In this document: positions 1 to 8,427 of the stretch, one piece after another
Layout: each line of letters starts with the position of its first letter
How positions within the stretch are numbered: position 1 is the first letter of the stretch
Assembly: GCF_002831625.1 (NCBI RefSeq)
Contig: NZ_CP025116.1
Coordinates: 930,001 to 994,000 of the forward strand
Length of the DNA: 64,000 bases
From: Nonlabens sp. MB-3u-79
GTDB taxonomy: Bacteria > Bacteroidota > Bacteroidia > Flavobacteriales > Flavobacteriaceae
Reading direction: 5' to 3'
The notes under the pieces: model-generated
What the model was told of the DNA's origin: nothing
What the model saw: the letters and a program-made list of their open reading frames with translations, nothing else
The model's database searches: none
Made by a program: the position numbers and the translations under genes

Positions 1-1
1 G

Positions 2-127
2 AATGCCGATTTATGGCCTAGTGAAAAAGGGTTTTACGGCATGTCCTTTTTATTGAGCCTATTTGCCGCCATTGCAGTACAAAAGAACACGAGAGATGTG
101 GCCTTTATAGACGAAAACTGGAAGTGA
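2..127 (+). CDS. YiaA/YiaB-family inner membrane protein, C-terminal end (partial)
   Basis: Only the last 41 codons are present; the start lies before the window. The frame beginning at base 2 is open to the TGA at 125-127. The visible tail is [10 protein letters not shown], then a hydrophobic helix, then [10 protein letters not shown] and a charged end. An EKGFY-type motif before the last helix and a QKNxRD motif after it are what I know from the two-helix YiaA/YiaB membrane family, whose function is not established. A second, diverged copy of the last 20 codons lies at 654-713. The family call rests on a short fragment. Confidence 0.6.
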   Translation, partial: NADLWPSEKGFYGMSFLLSLFAAIAVQKNTRDVAFIDENWK

Positions 128-221
128 TAAGAAATAGTAAACCCTAGTGATCGCAAGTGTATAGAATGTCCTTACGGTCTTTGTAACCAATCAAAGAAAA
201 ACCACCAAAATTATTATAATT

Positions 222-644
222 ATGAAATTAAACAACTTATCTGCCTTTATAGCCATTTCAATTCTCGGAATGTTATCTATCATACTTCCCGTATTTATTC
301 TAGGGGATTTAAAACCCTATGAATCCCCGTTATTCCCTTTAATTAGAACTGGAATCGAAGGGATATCCCTTTACAGTATAAGCTTCCTTTTCTTATCCAG
401 CTTTATTGTTAAATTATTTAGTAAGCCGTCCTTTTGGAAAATTGGATTAATGAGTGTGGCTTTATTTCCATTAGCCACTTTCTGTGAAATGATATTCGAT
501 CCGACTTCGCATAATCTGTTTCCATTTGAATTCATATTCTATGCTATTTTAACGGTTCCAGCAATAATAGGAGCAGCTGTATCTCAAGTTATGAAACGTT
601 TTGTTATAAAAAAAGAAGTAAATACAGGCTACAACAAAATGTAA
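222..644 (+). CDS. Hypothetical four-helix membrane protein
   Basis: A 140-residue protein that I do not recognise. It has about four hydrophobic segments (roughly residues 8-28, 45-65, 72-90 and 103-122) and a short basic C-terminus (VMKRFVIKKE), so an integral inner-membrane protein is likely. Residues near 92-99 (IFDPTSHN) form the only polar loop that stands out. The gene is bracketed by two copies of the 3' end of a YiaA-like gene (68-127 and 654-713), which suggests it was inserted into, or captured by, a local duplication. Function unknown. Confidence 0.6.
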   Translation: MKLNNLSAFIAISILGMLSIILPVFILGDLKPYESPLFPLIRTGIEGISLYSISFLFLSSFIVKLFSKPSFWKIGLMSVALFPLATFCEMIFDPTSHNLFPFEFIFYAILTVPAIIGAAVSQVMKRFVIKKEVNTGYNKM

Positions 645-653
645 AAACAATAG

Positions 654-713
654 GCCATTGCAGTACAAAAGAACGCTAGAGAGGTTACATTTATAGATAA
701 AAACTGGAAGTGA
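654..713 (+). pseudogene. Detached second copy of the YiaA-like 3' end
   Basis: Twenty codons from 654 to the TGA at 711-713 read AIAVQKNAREVTFIDKNWK, nearly identical to the final residues of the partial gene at 2-127 ([19 protein letters not shown]). There is no upstream coding sequence in this frame: the match begins abruptly 9 bases after the stop of the 222-644 gene. It is best read as the remnant of a tandem duplication that lost its 5' part. Confidence 0.65.
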
Positions 714-771
714 AAAAATTCAGAGTTAGGAGTGAAGTATTATAAAAAAATAGATAATTAAAGGAAGAACG

Positions 772-1044
772 ATGAAACAGTATCAAGGCCTATTCATCGC
801 AAGTATTTTGAATGCTGTATTCTTTATCTGGGTTTATATCATACAGATTTATGAAATCAAGTGGACCATCGTTGGTGTGTTTTATGAATTGCTGATTATT
901 CCTATGATGTTACTCGCACCAACTCTATTAGTCCTGTCTGCCATCCAAATCAAGAAGAAGGGTTTACAGGTTCCAAGTTTCATCTCTTTGCTGCTCTCTA
1001 CAGGAATAACCGTTAGCCTAGTAAGCCTCTTCATCATGGATTAA
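772..1044 (+). CDS. Hypothetical small membrane protein
   Basis: A 90-residue protein with three hydrophobic stretches (about residues 8-26, 31-56 and 69-88) separated by short loops, one of them basic (QIKKKG). I recognise no family. It is co-directional with the preceding small membrane gene and is followed by two hairpins (1086-1120 and 1131-1166) that would end its transcript. Function unknown; it is called a gene because of its clean hydrophobic pattern and the downstream terminators. Confidence 0.55.
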   Translation: MKQYQGLFIASILNAVFFIWVYIIQIYEIKWTIVGVFYELLIIPMMLLAPTLLVLSAIQIKKKGLQVPSFISLLLSTGITVSLVSLFIMD

Positions 1045-1085
1045 ATACCAATTTGTTTTTAAATGATGTATTGGTATAAAATAGC

Positions 1086-1120
1086 AAAACCGGCTGTTTA
1101 CAAATAGAGCAGCCTGTTTT
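1086..1120 (+). terminator. Hairpin terminator after the 772-1044 gene
   Basis: AAAACCGGCTG and CAGCCTGTTTT form an 11-bp stem with one mismatch around a 13-base loop, ending in a T run. Confidence 0.55.
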
Positions 1121-1130
1121 GATAATTAGG

Positions 1131-1166
1131 AACGACCTTTTCATGATGAGAAGGTCGTTTTTTATT
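1131..1166. terminator. Strong hairpin between convergent genes
   Basis: ACGACCTTTTC and GAGAAGGTCGT pair perfectly around a 5-base loop and are followed by T6 on the plus strand. It lies between a plus-strand gene and the 3' end of dprA on the minus strand. The T tract on the plus strand makes it mainly a plus-strand terminator. Confidence 0.75.
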
Positions 1167-1230
1167 TGGCTTTTATTCAACACCAAAGGTTTTATAAACT
1201 TGTAAGATTTAACGGCAAACTAGCACCCTG

Positions 1231-2328
1231 CTAAGTCAGTCTAAACAATTTACCTGGCAAGGGCTGTACCACACCTTTGAGCTCCATGCTCATCAATTGA
1301 CCAGCCACTTTATGGACCGGTTGGTTAATGTTTAGAGCAATAATATCCAGCAGTGCTTTTTCATTTTCTTTAAGGTACCTGTAGATTAACTTTTCTTCAT
1401 CTGTGAGTTCTACAAAAAGTTGTTTCTGTATGGAAACCGTCGGTTCTTTCCAGCCTAGAATATAGGGAACATCGGCTGTTTTAGTGAGCATGTGGGCTTT
1501 TGCTTGTTTGATCAGATCGTTACAGCCCATAGCATATTTATCGTTGACCCGTCCAGGTACCGCAAACACTTCCCGATTGTAACTACAAGCAAGGTCTGCA
1601 GTAACCAGTGAGCCTCCTTTGGAAGCACTTTCTATCACGACAGTTGCCTCACTCATACCTGCAATGATGCGATTGCGCCCTAAGAAATTATTTCTTTCAA
1701 ACGTATCTGTATGCCAAAAATCAGTCATAAAGCCGCCGTTTTGCATCATGTCTTCATTATAAGCGGCATGATTACGTGGGTAGGTTTGTTGGAGTCCATG
1801 AGCCATAACGGCTATGGTCTGTAACCCATTTTCTATAGCCATTTTATGTGCTAAAATATCCACCCCATAAGCATAGCCACTGACGATAATAGGTTGTAGA
1901 GGAGCAATTTCATTAATAAATTTTTCTAAAAAAGCAGCTCCTACGCTGGTAATTTGCCTGGTCCCAACGATGCTCAAAATATACGGATGGTCTAACTGGA
2001 TCTTCCCTTTTTCAAAATAGATGATAGGCCCATCAATACAATATTTCAACCGCTCAGGATAGTCCTCATTGTAATAAACGCGGTATTTGATCTTGTTCTC
2101 TTGTATAAACCTCAACTCTTCTGTCGCTTTAGAAAACAAGCCATCTTTGTTTCTTATAAACTGAGCCTTCTTCTCTCCTATTCCTTCTATGGATGCGATA
2201 TCACGATACTGCTGTTCAAAAACACCCGCAGCACTTCCGAAAGTACGGATGAGCTTTTTGGCCATAATATCTCCTATAAGCGGTGCTTTTTTAAGTGCCA
2301 GAAGAGAAAGGAGTTCTTGTTGGTCCAT
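1231..2328 (-). CDS. dprA: DNA-processing protein DprA
   Basis: DprA (Smf) binds incoming single-stranded DNA during natural transformation and loads RecA. The 365-residue product has an N-terminal helix-hairpin-helix region, then the Rossmann-like DprA core with SIVGTRQITSVG, VSGYAYGVDILAH, and the GGSLVTADLA and AVPGR segments that contact ssDNA, and a C-terminal winged helix. The minus-strand frame extends 41 codons further upstream, but that part is encoded by a low-complexity 6-bp repeat and reads KFKFRFKLKF, so I start at the ATG at 2328 (MDQQELLSLL). It lies 126 bases downstream of a glycosyltransferase gene on the same strand, but the repeat between them argues against tight coupling. 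Confidence 0.93.
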   Translation of the reverse strand: MDQQELLSLLALKKAPLIGDIMAKKLIRTFGSAAGVFEQQYRDIASIEGIGEKKAQFIRNKDGLFSKATEELRFIQENKIKYRVYYNEDYPERLKYCIDGPIIYFEKGKIQLDHPYILSIVGTRQITSVGAAFLEKFINEIAPLQPIIVSGYAYGVDILAHKMAIENGLQTIAVMAHGLQQTYPRNHAAYNEDMMQNGGFMTDFWHTDTFERNNFLGRNRIIAGMSEATVVIESASKGGSLVTADLACSYNREVFAVPGRVNDKYAMGCNDLIKQAKAHMLTKTADVPYILGWKEPTVSIQKQLFVELTDEEKLIYRYLKENEKALLDIIALNINQPVHKVAGQLMSMELKGVVQPLPGKLFRLT

Positions 2329-2365
2329 GTATAAATATAAAACTAAAAATAAAGGGGGAATAAAT

Positions 2366-2444
2366 TTAAGCTTAAATCTAAACTTAAATTTAAAAAAAGA
2401 TTTGTAAGCCCCATTGTCCTGCGGACATTTCCCCAAAGGGGAAA
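2366..2444. repeat. Degenerate 6-bp tandem array plus stem-loop element
   Basis: Between dprA and the next gene. A TTTAAR/CTTAAA-type low-complexity array (about 2366-2397) is followed by a small stem GTCC-TGC-GGAC (2416-2426) and a perfect inverted repeat TTTCCCC-AAA-GGGGAAA (2428-2444). The same combination of hexamer array and CC(C)TTTCC/GGAAAGG(G) stem recurs near 14753-14797 and in diverged form near 24560-24719. Confidence 0.6.
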
Positions 2445-2454
2445 GTTTCAAAAG

Positions 2455-3675
2455 CTAGTTATTTAATAGTTGAGAAAGTTTGCTAACCCAATTGCTTAAA
2501 ATTTCTTTGCGTGAGAAGTGTTTTAGAACGTATTCCCGAGCTTCTTTACCCATGGATGTTCTCCAATCGGGGTCTTGTCTCCAGGCTTCTAATTGGTCTA
2601 TAGCGGTTGATACATCTGGTTGCGAGAAATAGAGTCCTGCGTTTGCATTTTCTAGGACGGTTTTTACTTCGCTTGCTGGATTTCCTAAAACTAATGAAGG
2701 TTTCTCACTCGCCATCATTCCGAGTAATTTTGAGGGCATTACCGTATCTAGTACTTCTGTTTTTTGGAAAAGGAAATGCGCATCGGCACTGCATAAAAGA
2801 TCTGATAATTCTGCAAAAGGTACTGGGTCGTAAAACGAGATGTTTTCCTGATCTACAGCTTGCATTACTTGCTGGTATTTTGCTCCTGCACCTACTATAA
2901 TGATCTCGTAAAAGTCTTGTGGTAGCGCTTTCGCGAAAGCGAGAAAATAATCCCAATCTTGCTTATCACCTACATTACCGCTATACAGCAACTTAAATTT
3001 TTCACTTTGTAAATAGGAGTGTTGCTTTGCTGTAGATGGATCTACTTGATGTGCATCAATCCAATTAGGCAAATAATAAGTAGGCTGACTGGTCTTCGTT
3101 TGCAGCTTTGCGATCATCTTGTGACTGATGGTACTTATGGTAGTTGCTTTGCCTAAAATTCGTCGCTCTAAACTGAAAAGAAATTTAAAAATAAACTTCT
3201 TGCTCCCGCTAGAGATTCCTGATTGCAATGCTGCGTCAAATTCAAAGTCCTGAATATGAATCCAGCTTGGGGCTTTGTGTTTTCTCGCATGATAACCACC
3301 AAGCCATGCGCTGGCGGTAAAAGGTATGACAGAGATCACCAAGTCTGATTTTTTAATCTTTCTCAAATTAAAAAAACTTCCTTTTGTAAAACTGAGAATG
3401 TGAAGGATGCGCTTTAAAAAGGTAGGGTTTTCTGGAACGTACTGTTGGTAACGATACAATTTTGCTCCGTTGTGATCTTCTTGTAAATACTTAGGTTGCG
3501 ACTGGTATTCTTGAGCAATTTTCCATTGTGGATAATAGGGAAAAGCCGTTACCACGTTTACCATTGCACCAGCGTCAACGAGTGCCTCCACCATTTGAGT
3601 AGAATACAGTCCTATAGCAGTGTCTTCTGGAGCATAGTTAAGCCCTATGAATGTGATGTGTTTTCCTTTCAACAA
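2455..3675 (-). CDS. WcaI-like group 4 glycosyltransferase
   Basis: A 406-residue GT-B glycosyltransferase that would transfer a nucleotide-activated sugar to a lipid-linked glycan at the cytoplasmic face of the membrane. The N-terminus, ITFIGLNYAPEDTAIGLYS then VVTAFPYYPQW, matches the N-terminal signature of WcaI of colanic-acid loci. The C-terminal half has the group-1/4 nucleotide-sugar fold (KLLYSGNVGDKQDW, then VMPSKLLGMMASEKP, the E/S-rich donor-site region). It sits at the distal end of the exopolysaccharide locus. It carries a copy of the 14-bp palindrome at 2927-2940 (LAFAKALPQ). Donor and acceptor cannot be read from sequence. Confidence 0.82.
   Translation of the reverse strand: MLKGKHITFIGLNYAPEDTAIGLYSTQMVEALVDAGAMVNVVTAFPYYPQWKIAQEYQSQPKYLQEDHNGAKLYRYQQYVPENPTFLKRILHILSFTKGSFFNLRKIKKSDLVISVIPFTASAWLGGYHARKHKAPSWIHIQDFEFDAALQSGISSGSKKFIFKFLFSLERRILGKATTISTISHKMIAKLQTKTSQPTYYLPNWIDAHQVDPSTAKQHSYLQSEKFKLLYSGNVGDKQDWDYFLAFAKALPQDFYEIIIVGAGAKYQQVMQAVDQENISFYDPVPFAELSDLLCSADAHFLFQKTEVLDTVMPSKLLGMMASEKPSLVLGNPASEVKTVLENANAGLYFSQPDVSTAIDQLEAWRQDPDWRTSMGKEAREYVLKHFSRKEILSNWVSKLSQLLNN
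2927..2940. repeat. Iterated palindrome GCTTTCGCGAAAGC, copy 1
   Basis: Exact copy, flanked by C and G (16-bp palindrome), inside the WcaI-like gene; it is read AFAKA. Confidence 0.9.
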
Positions 3676-3754
3676 TTGAAAATATTTACTTTCAGCAAAT
3701 TTACTTTATAATCGTTTGTTAATCGACTAATCCATTCCCTAGGTGTTTTTATCT

Positions 3755-3762
3755 TAAATTTG
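3755..3762 (+). promoter_or_regulatory. TAnnTTTG -7 element for the 3780 lipoprotein gene
   Basis: TAAATTTG, 17 bases before the ATG at 3780, matches the Bacteroidota -7 consensus TAnnTTTG. I see no convincing -33 TTG partner. Confidence 0.4.
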
Positions 3763-3779
3763 AGAATAAATCTCTTCCT

Positions 3780-4724
3780 ATGACTCAAATATTGAACTAT
3801 AAAACCTTTTTATATATTGTATTATCTGGAATCTTCATGTCTTTTACTAGTTGTTCAAGCCAAAATAATGAAGAAACTACTGATAAAATATTGATTGATA
3901 TAGGTGATTCTTTAACAAAGGGTTCTGGAGGTCAAGGTACTAGTATGTCATCGGTGACCTCAACCCTGTTAGGAGAACAATGGGTTGTTAAAAACATGGG
4001 AGTAGGTGGTGAAAACACTTTAACTATAGGGGCAAGATATGGTGCAATCCCTATGTACATAAAAGAATCGATTATCATACCTAAAGACGGTACTACAGTT
4101 GAAATTCCATTGGGATTATTCAGCACATATAATAACTCCAAAATAAAGCCTCTTATTCAAGGTGACGCAGGAATCAATCCTTGTTTTGTGGATTCATTGA
4201 AATGTACACTTAGTAGAGTTGAAAATTCATACTTTATCAAGCGTAATGATATAGGGGCATCAGATCATTTAACTGAGCCAAATACAACCATAGAAACATC
4301 TCTTTCAAAACAAACGAAAGGTATTGCCACTATTTTTATAGGTCAAAATGGTGGATATGAATCGCCACAAGAATTCTTGGAACAAATTGATTTGTTCGTA
4401 GCGCATAAAGGTGATTCCAACTTTATAATTATTACGTCACATGGAAATGGGTCAAATGAATTAGTAGCTCCCGTCAAAGAAAAATATGGAGATAGAGTTA
4501 TTGATTTCAAAAAGTATATGACTACAAAAGCAATAAGCGATGCAATTGAATATGGTTTGTTACCAGATGATGGAAGTTTTCCAACCAATCAAGATATAGA
4601 GCTTATGCGTAATAATAAGGCACCCGCTTCTCTACTTATAGATATTGTACATTTAAATCCTATAGGTTATACTTTATTAGGAAAATTGAGATACAAAAAA
4701 GGATTAGAATTGGGTTACTGGTAA
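3780..4724 (+). CDS. SGNH/GDSL-like hydrolase lipoprotein
   Basis: A 314-residue predicted lipoprotein: signal peptide ending in the lipobox FTSC (Cys25), so exported and acylated. The body has SGNH hydrolase blocks: IDIGDSLTKG (nucleophile Ser44), FIGQNGG (block III Asn) and a late DIVHLNPIGY supplying the Asp-His pair. Such enzymes typically remove acyl groups from glycans. It is the only plus-strand gene inside the minus-strand polysaccharide locus and has its own candidate promoter, so it was probably added independently. A role in trimming acetyl groups from the exported polysaccharide is inference. Confidence 0.65.
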   Translation: MTQILNYKTFLYIVLSGIFMSFTSCSSQNNEETTDKILIDIGDSLTKGSGGQGTSMSSVTSTLLGEQWVVKNMGVGGENTLTIGARYGAIPMYIKESIIIPKDGTTVEIPLGLFSTYNNSKIKPLIQGDAGINPCFVDSLKCTLSRVENSYFIKRNDIGASDHLTEPNTTIETSLSKQTKGIATIFIGQNGGYESPQEFLEQIDLFVAHKGDSNFIIITSHGNGSNELVAPVKEKYGDRVIDFKKYMTTKAISDAIEYGLLPDDGSFPTNQDIELMRNNKAPASLLIDIVHLNPIGYTLLGKLRYKKGLELGYW

Positions 4725-4779
4725 TATCATTATTTTAAATAACCGGTATCAAGTTATCCGAGCTATATCTTGTTAACAA

Positions 4780-5349
4780 TCATCTATCTTTAACAACTTG
4801 AGCTGGACTACCTAGGCATATTTTACCTGCTGGAAGATCTTTAAAAACAGCACTTCTTGCCCCTACTAATGTCCCGCGACCAATGGTTATTCCTGGCGCT
4901 ACGTATACATCTGTTGCAATCCAGCATTGATCTTCTATGATGATCTTATGTGCGTAGATATCAAAATTTACCGCTTGTGAATCGTGCGTTCCTGTGCAGA
5001 TGTATGATTTTTGAGATATCACCACCTGAGCTCCTATTTCAATTTCGCCTAGACTGTATAAAACTACATCATCTCCTATCCAGCTGTGATCCCCTATGAT
5101 CACTTTCCATGGAAACTGTATTCTTACAGTAGGTCTTATGATTACTTTTTTGCCGATTTTTGCTCCAAACGCCCGTAATAGAAACCTGCGCCAGCCGTAC
5201 ATAAACTGTGGTGACCAAGCAAAAAGTGTGCTTTGAACCAGCCACCATAATTGTACAGTAACTGCTCCTTTCCCACGGAAGTTTTGTGGCAATTGGAATT
5301 TATCGAGTTGTTGGTAGTTTTTCAAATGGTATTGGTTTGTTAAAAACAA
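4780..5349 (-). CDS. wcaF: WcaF-type sugar O-acetyltransferase (left-handed beta helix)
   Basis: A 189-residue hexapeptide-repeat acyltransferase, the usual WcaF length. The N-terminal FRGKGAVTVQLWWLVQSTLF and the WRRFLLRAFGAKIGKK segment are characteristic of the putative colanic-acid acetyltransferase WcaF. The C-terminal two thirds show hexapeptide turns (VIIGDHSWIGDDV, VYVAPGITIGRGTLVGARS). THDSQ carries the likely catalytic His. It would transfer acetyl from acetyl-CoA to a sugar of the repeat unit. It lies between two SGNH esterase-like lipoproteins, giving adjacent candidate acetyl-adding and acetyl-removing activities. Confidence 0.85.
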   Translation of the reverse strand: MFLTNQYHLKNYQQLDKFQLPQNFRGKGAVTVQLWWLVQSTLFAWSPQFMYGWRRFLLRAFGAKIGKKVIIRPTVRIQFPWKVIIGDHSWIGDDVVLYSLGEIEIGAQVVISQKSYICTGTHDSQAVNFDIYAHKIIIEDQCWIATDVYVAPGITIGRGTLVGARSAVFKDLPAGKICLGSPAQVVKDR

Positions 5350-5390
5350 AGATAATTTTTTACGGCAGTAACACTGTCATAGAGTGTTCA

Positions 5391-6122
5391 CTATTCTTCA
5401 CTTGTTTGTATGGCAGCTGTAAAGTGGGTCATCAAAATATGTTCTAAAAGTAATTTTCCATCATCATTAGGGTGAATACCATCTCTTAATAAGTCTTGCG
5501 GCGCCACTTCCTTATTTAGATCTAGAAACTTATGCCACTCGCCACGTAAATCAATAAAACCAAAAGCATATTTTAAAGCTAATTTTTCCATTTCTATTGA
5601 AGTTTTATCTTCTAGATCGGTTAGCTTTTTATTGTGTTTTTTATCTTCTGGATACGACAAGTGATGATTAAAGATAATCACATCTCCCGTGAAATGGGTT
5701 TTTAAGTTTTTAAAGAACTGTTCCAATTCACCAGTTTCTGTGCCGCCATAGGCGTGAAAAAAAAGTAAATCAGCATGTTGCGGATAAATATCTTCTGCCA
5801 TTAGCGGTAGTAATTGTGGCACTTGAAGACCACTACGAGCAGTGTTTATAATTTCAAAATTAGTAGCGGTAAAAGCACCTTCTAAGGTTTCCTTAATACG
5901 TTTTTCTTTGATTCCTTTGACTATGGACTGACCATGGAATTGTATTTTAAAAGAAGTTTTTTTTGAGGACTTATCGTTATCAGTTATAAGCTTGTGAGAA
6001 TTGTAAAGCTCTGTAACAAGAATTTGCGATGTAGTGATTTCCGGAAGTTGGTATTTATCTAATGGGCTAGAACAAGCACTCAAAAGAAATGTACAGCTTA
6101 AAACGCATAAGGAATTTCTCAT
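5391..6122 (-). CDS. SGNH-like hydrolase lipoprotein
   Basis: A 243-residue lipoprotein with a signal peptide and lipobox LSAC (Cys17). SGNH hydrolase features are FHGQSIV (the GQS nucleophile loop, residues 63-67), a HAYGGTE loop, and DGIHPNDDGK near the C-terminus with the catalytic Asp and His. The GQS form of block I is seen in sialate O-acetylesterase-like SGNH enzymes. Its ATG overlaps the stop of the upstream glycosyltransferase by 4 bases (ATGA), so the two are translationally coupled. Its substrate is unknown; polysaccharide deacylation is the natural guess. Confidence 0.68.
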   Translation of the reverse strand: MRNSLCVLSCTFLLSACSSPLDKYQLPEITTSQILVTELYNSHKLITDNDKSSKKTSFKIQFHGQSIVKGIKEKRIKETLEGAFTATNFEIINTARSGLQVPQLLPLMAEDIYPQHADLLFFHAYGGTETGELEQFFKNLKTHFTGDVIIFNHHLSYPEDKKHNKKLTDLEDKTSIEMEKLALKYAFGFIDLRGEWHKFLDLNKEVAPQDLLRDGIHPNDDGKLLLEHILMTHFTAAIQTSEE

Positions 6123-7168
6123 GTCATAGAATTATAAATCGCTTCCCATTTAGGTTTATTTACTTTCCACGAATACTCCTTAATTACAAATTCTCTCAGT
6201 TTCTTACCTGCCATGTCCCTTTCTTGATTGGTCCATTTTGAAGTATCAACCATGGCGTTTCTTAATTCTTCACGATTAGGATTGATAAGAATTCCACCAT
6301 TATGACTCCATTCATTTAGAAGTCCTGTTTGATGTGTTGTAATTACAGGTGTTCCCATCATGGCAGCTTCTAGGTTCACCATTCCAACTACTTCAGAATA
6401 ACTAGGCGCTACAAAGGCGTGTGCATCTCTATAAAGGTGTTTTTTATCTAGCCCTCTTACCTCCCCTAGAAACCTAATGCGAGGGTCTTGTTGTGCGAGT
6501 CGTTGTAATTCTTTGCTGTGATCGTTTTCTGGACCTGCAATTTTTAAATCAAAATCAAGCATTTTAAGCGATGCAAAAACATTGAGCAATAATTCTAGGC
6601 CTTTCTTGGGATGAATACGTCCTAAGAACAAGAAATAGGGTCTTGACGGCGCTTTTCTCTCTACCATCTCTTCTATTTCTACCGCATTGGGAATACACAC
6701 TACTTCCGTTTTAGGAAATAGCTTTTGTAGGTTCTTTTGTTCCTCTGGTGTTATGGCGTGTATGTATCTCGCTTTCGCGAAAGCGGAACTAGAAACCCCC
6801 TTGAAATACAGTTTCTTTTTAAGCCTACCCTCCTTCCAAAGCCAAGGTTCATACATACCATGTGGAGAAAGCACAAAAGGAATATTACTCTTTGCAGCAG
6901 TTTTTGCAGCGGCATATTGTGCATGCATCCACACACCATGGATATGAAAAATAGACGTTGAGACTAAACCATTTAAATGGGCTTTTAAATCACTGGAATA
7001 CAACCATGGCCCTTTATTAGAAAACTCCTGAATATCAAGGTCGTCTTGATCTTTTACGGTCGTTAGAATTTTTGAATCTGGAAATTGTATTTGAATGTCT
7101 TTAACAACCGTGCGCACCCCTCCGCTAGCTCTAGAAACATCCTCTGCTATGTGGTAAAGGTTTTTCAA
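6119..7168 (-). CDS. Group 4 glycosyltransferase
   Basis: A 349-residue GT-B glycosyltransferase. The N-terminal half has SRASGGVRTVV (acceptor-side glycine loop) and HIHGVWMHAQY. The C-terminal half has FLFLGRIHPKKGLELLL and APSYSEVVGMVNLEAAMMGTP, the classical Glycos_transf_1 donor-site block with the E-x7-E motif. It is coupled by 4-base overlaps to both the ligase/polymerase gene upstream and the SGNH lipoprotein downstream, so it belongs to one transcript. An exact iterated palindrome at 6771-6784 is read SAFAKA. Sugar specificity cannot be told. Confidence 0.85.
   Translation of the reverse strand: MKNLYHIAEDVSRASGGVRTVVKDIQIQFPDSKILTTVKDQDDLDIQEFSNKGPWLYSSDLKAHLNGLVSTSIFHIHGVWMHAQYAAAKTAAKSNIPFVLSPHGMYEPWLWKEGRLKKKLYFKGVSSSAFAKARYIHAITPEEQKNLQKLFPKTEVVCIPNAVEIEEMVERKAPSRPYFLFLGRIHPKKGLELLLNVFASLKMLDFDLKIAGPENDHSKELQRLAQQDPRIRFLGEVRGLDKKHLYRDAHAFVAPSYSEVVGMVNLEAAMMGTPVITTHQTGLLNEWSHNGGILINPNREELRNAMVDTSKWTNQERDMAGKKLREFVIKEYSWKVNKPKWEAIYNSMT
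6771..6784. repeat. Iterated palindrome GCTTTCGCGAAAGC, copy 2
   Basis: Exact copy with outer C/G pair, inside the 6119-7168 glycosyltransferase gene; read AFAKA. Confidence 0.9.
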
Positions 7169-8427
7169 GGAGACGTTTTAAAATTATCTAAAGGAGGTGA
7201 CTTTAGTCGCTTCTTGTCAAAATTATAATCCAGCATCAAAAATAGGTTTATAAAAAAAGAAAAGAAGAGCACTCCGTTTTCTCTTTCTAAAACATTTTCT
7301 GAGAACATCACTATACAGTAGAAAAGAAGTACTGCAATAAATAAATAATTTTTTTTATAAAAGGCTCTGATTAGGTGGTAGAGTAGGAATAAGGAGAAAA
7401 ACAACAATCCAAGATAGCCTACATTTAAAATGATACCTAAAAATTGATTGTGAGAATTATAGCGATGAGATGCTAAAAACGCTGCGTCTTCCTTGTAGCA
7501 ATCTATGAGCTGATTTTTTCCATCTCCTATACCATAACCGAAAATTCCAGCATCAGGAATAACGCTGGTAACACATTTATAAATTGAATACCTAATGTTA
7601 GTAGAGTTGGTTAAAGAGGCATCTGCATCTTGCACTTGTAACAGTTCAGAAAAACGCTCGTTCACTTTAGGATTAAATACAATTACGGATAATAAGCCTA
7701 TTGCCCCTAGTCCAAAGACGTAGTACAATTTCTTGTTCTTAAACATGAGTACGAGATATGCCGCAACAAGAATTAATGCTATAATGGGTCCTTTTTTGAT
7801 CATTATCAGTAAAAAGCCTATAAAGACAATATTGATGATAATGAGTAAAATAAGTTTTTTCCAATGGAGTCCTTTTTGAACTAAAAACAAAGAAAAGATC
7901 ATCGCAACACCTATATGCATACTGAGATAAATGGGATGAATTTTCCATCCTGAGATATCTGACCTTATGATGTTGACAAAATGCAGAATGACCTCGTCAA
8001 AGCTGTACTGCTTACTAAATATGATAAAAGCGCCTACATTGACTATCAAGGTTGCTATGATAAAAAACCACATTAAGGTATAGCGCCTGTCTAGAATATA
8101 CGATAAGCATCTTTTACTCATGCTAGCGGTAACTAGTGGAAAGATAATTAAGGCAGCTCCTGTAGAAATCTTACGGAACCCATAGGATAAGTCTTCAGTA
8201 TACAATAAGCTGATCAAAAAGAAGAAAAACAGACTAGAATTAAGTAAAAAATAATTCCATTTAAAACGCTCTCGGTCAATTATTTGACTAGAAATTGCTG
8301 CCATTGCATAAAGGCCGATCAAAATAGGCCGCGCGCCTCTAGGGATAATAGGCATAAGAAACATGGCCACGGTCATGTAAAAAAGCAGTTGAGGTAGATA
8401 TTTAGTTAGTTTTTCTTTGAAACCCAT
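7165..8427 (-). CDS. O-antigen ligase / polymerase-like membrane protein
   Basis: A 420-residue polytopic membrane protein with about ten to eleven hydrophobic helices and one larger loop (about residues 240-305) before the last helices. That layout, with GYGIGDGKNQL and the late HNQFLGIILNVGYLGLLFF segment, fits the Wzy_C/WaaL superfamily (compare the H-N-x-(F/Y)-L motif). These proteins join completed glycan to a lipid acceptor or polymerise repeat units in the periplasm. A second polymerase-type protein follows upstream with a 22-base overlap, so one is probably the polymerase and the other the ligase; this one fits the ligase better. Confidence 0.72.
   Translation of the reverse strand: MGFKEKLTKYLPQLLFYMTVAMFLMPIIPRGARPILIGLYAMAAISSQIIDRERFKWNYFLLNSSLFFFFLISLLYTEDLSYGFRKISTGAALIIFPLVTASMSKRCLSYILDRRYTLMWFFIIATLIVNVGAFIIFSKQYSFDEVILHFVNIIRSDISGWKIHPIYLSMHIGVAMIFSLFLVQKGLHWKKLILLIIINIVFIGFLLIMIKKGPIIALILVAAYLVLMFKNKKLYYVFGLGAIGLLSVIVFNPKVNERFSELLQVQDADASLTNSTNIRYSIYKCVTSVIPDAGIFGYGIGDGKNQLIDCYKEDAAFLASHRYNSHNQFLGIILNVGYLGLLFFSLFLLYHLIRAFYKKNYLFIAVLLFYCIVMFSENVLERENGVLFFSFFINLFLMLDYNFDKKRLKSPPLDNFKTSP

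Noticed and set aside
2329..2451. N-terminal extension of DprA
   Set aside because: The 41 extra codons translate a low-complexity hexamer array and precede the conserved DprA start MDQQELLSLL.
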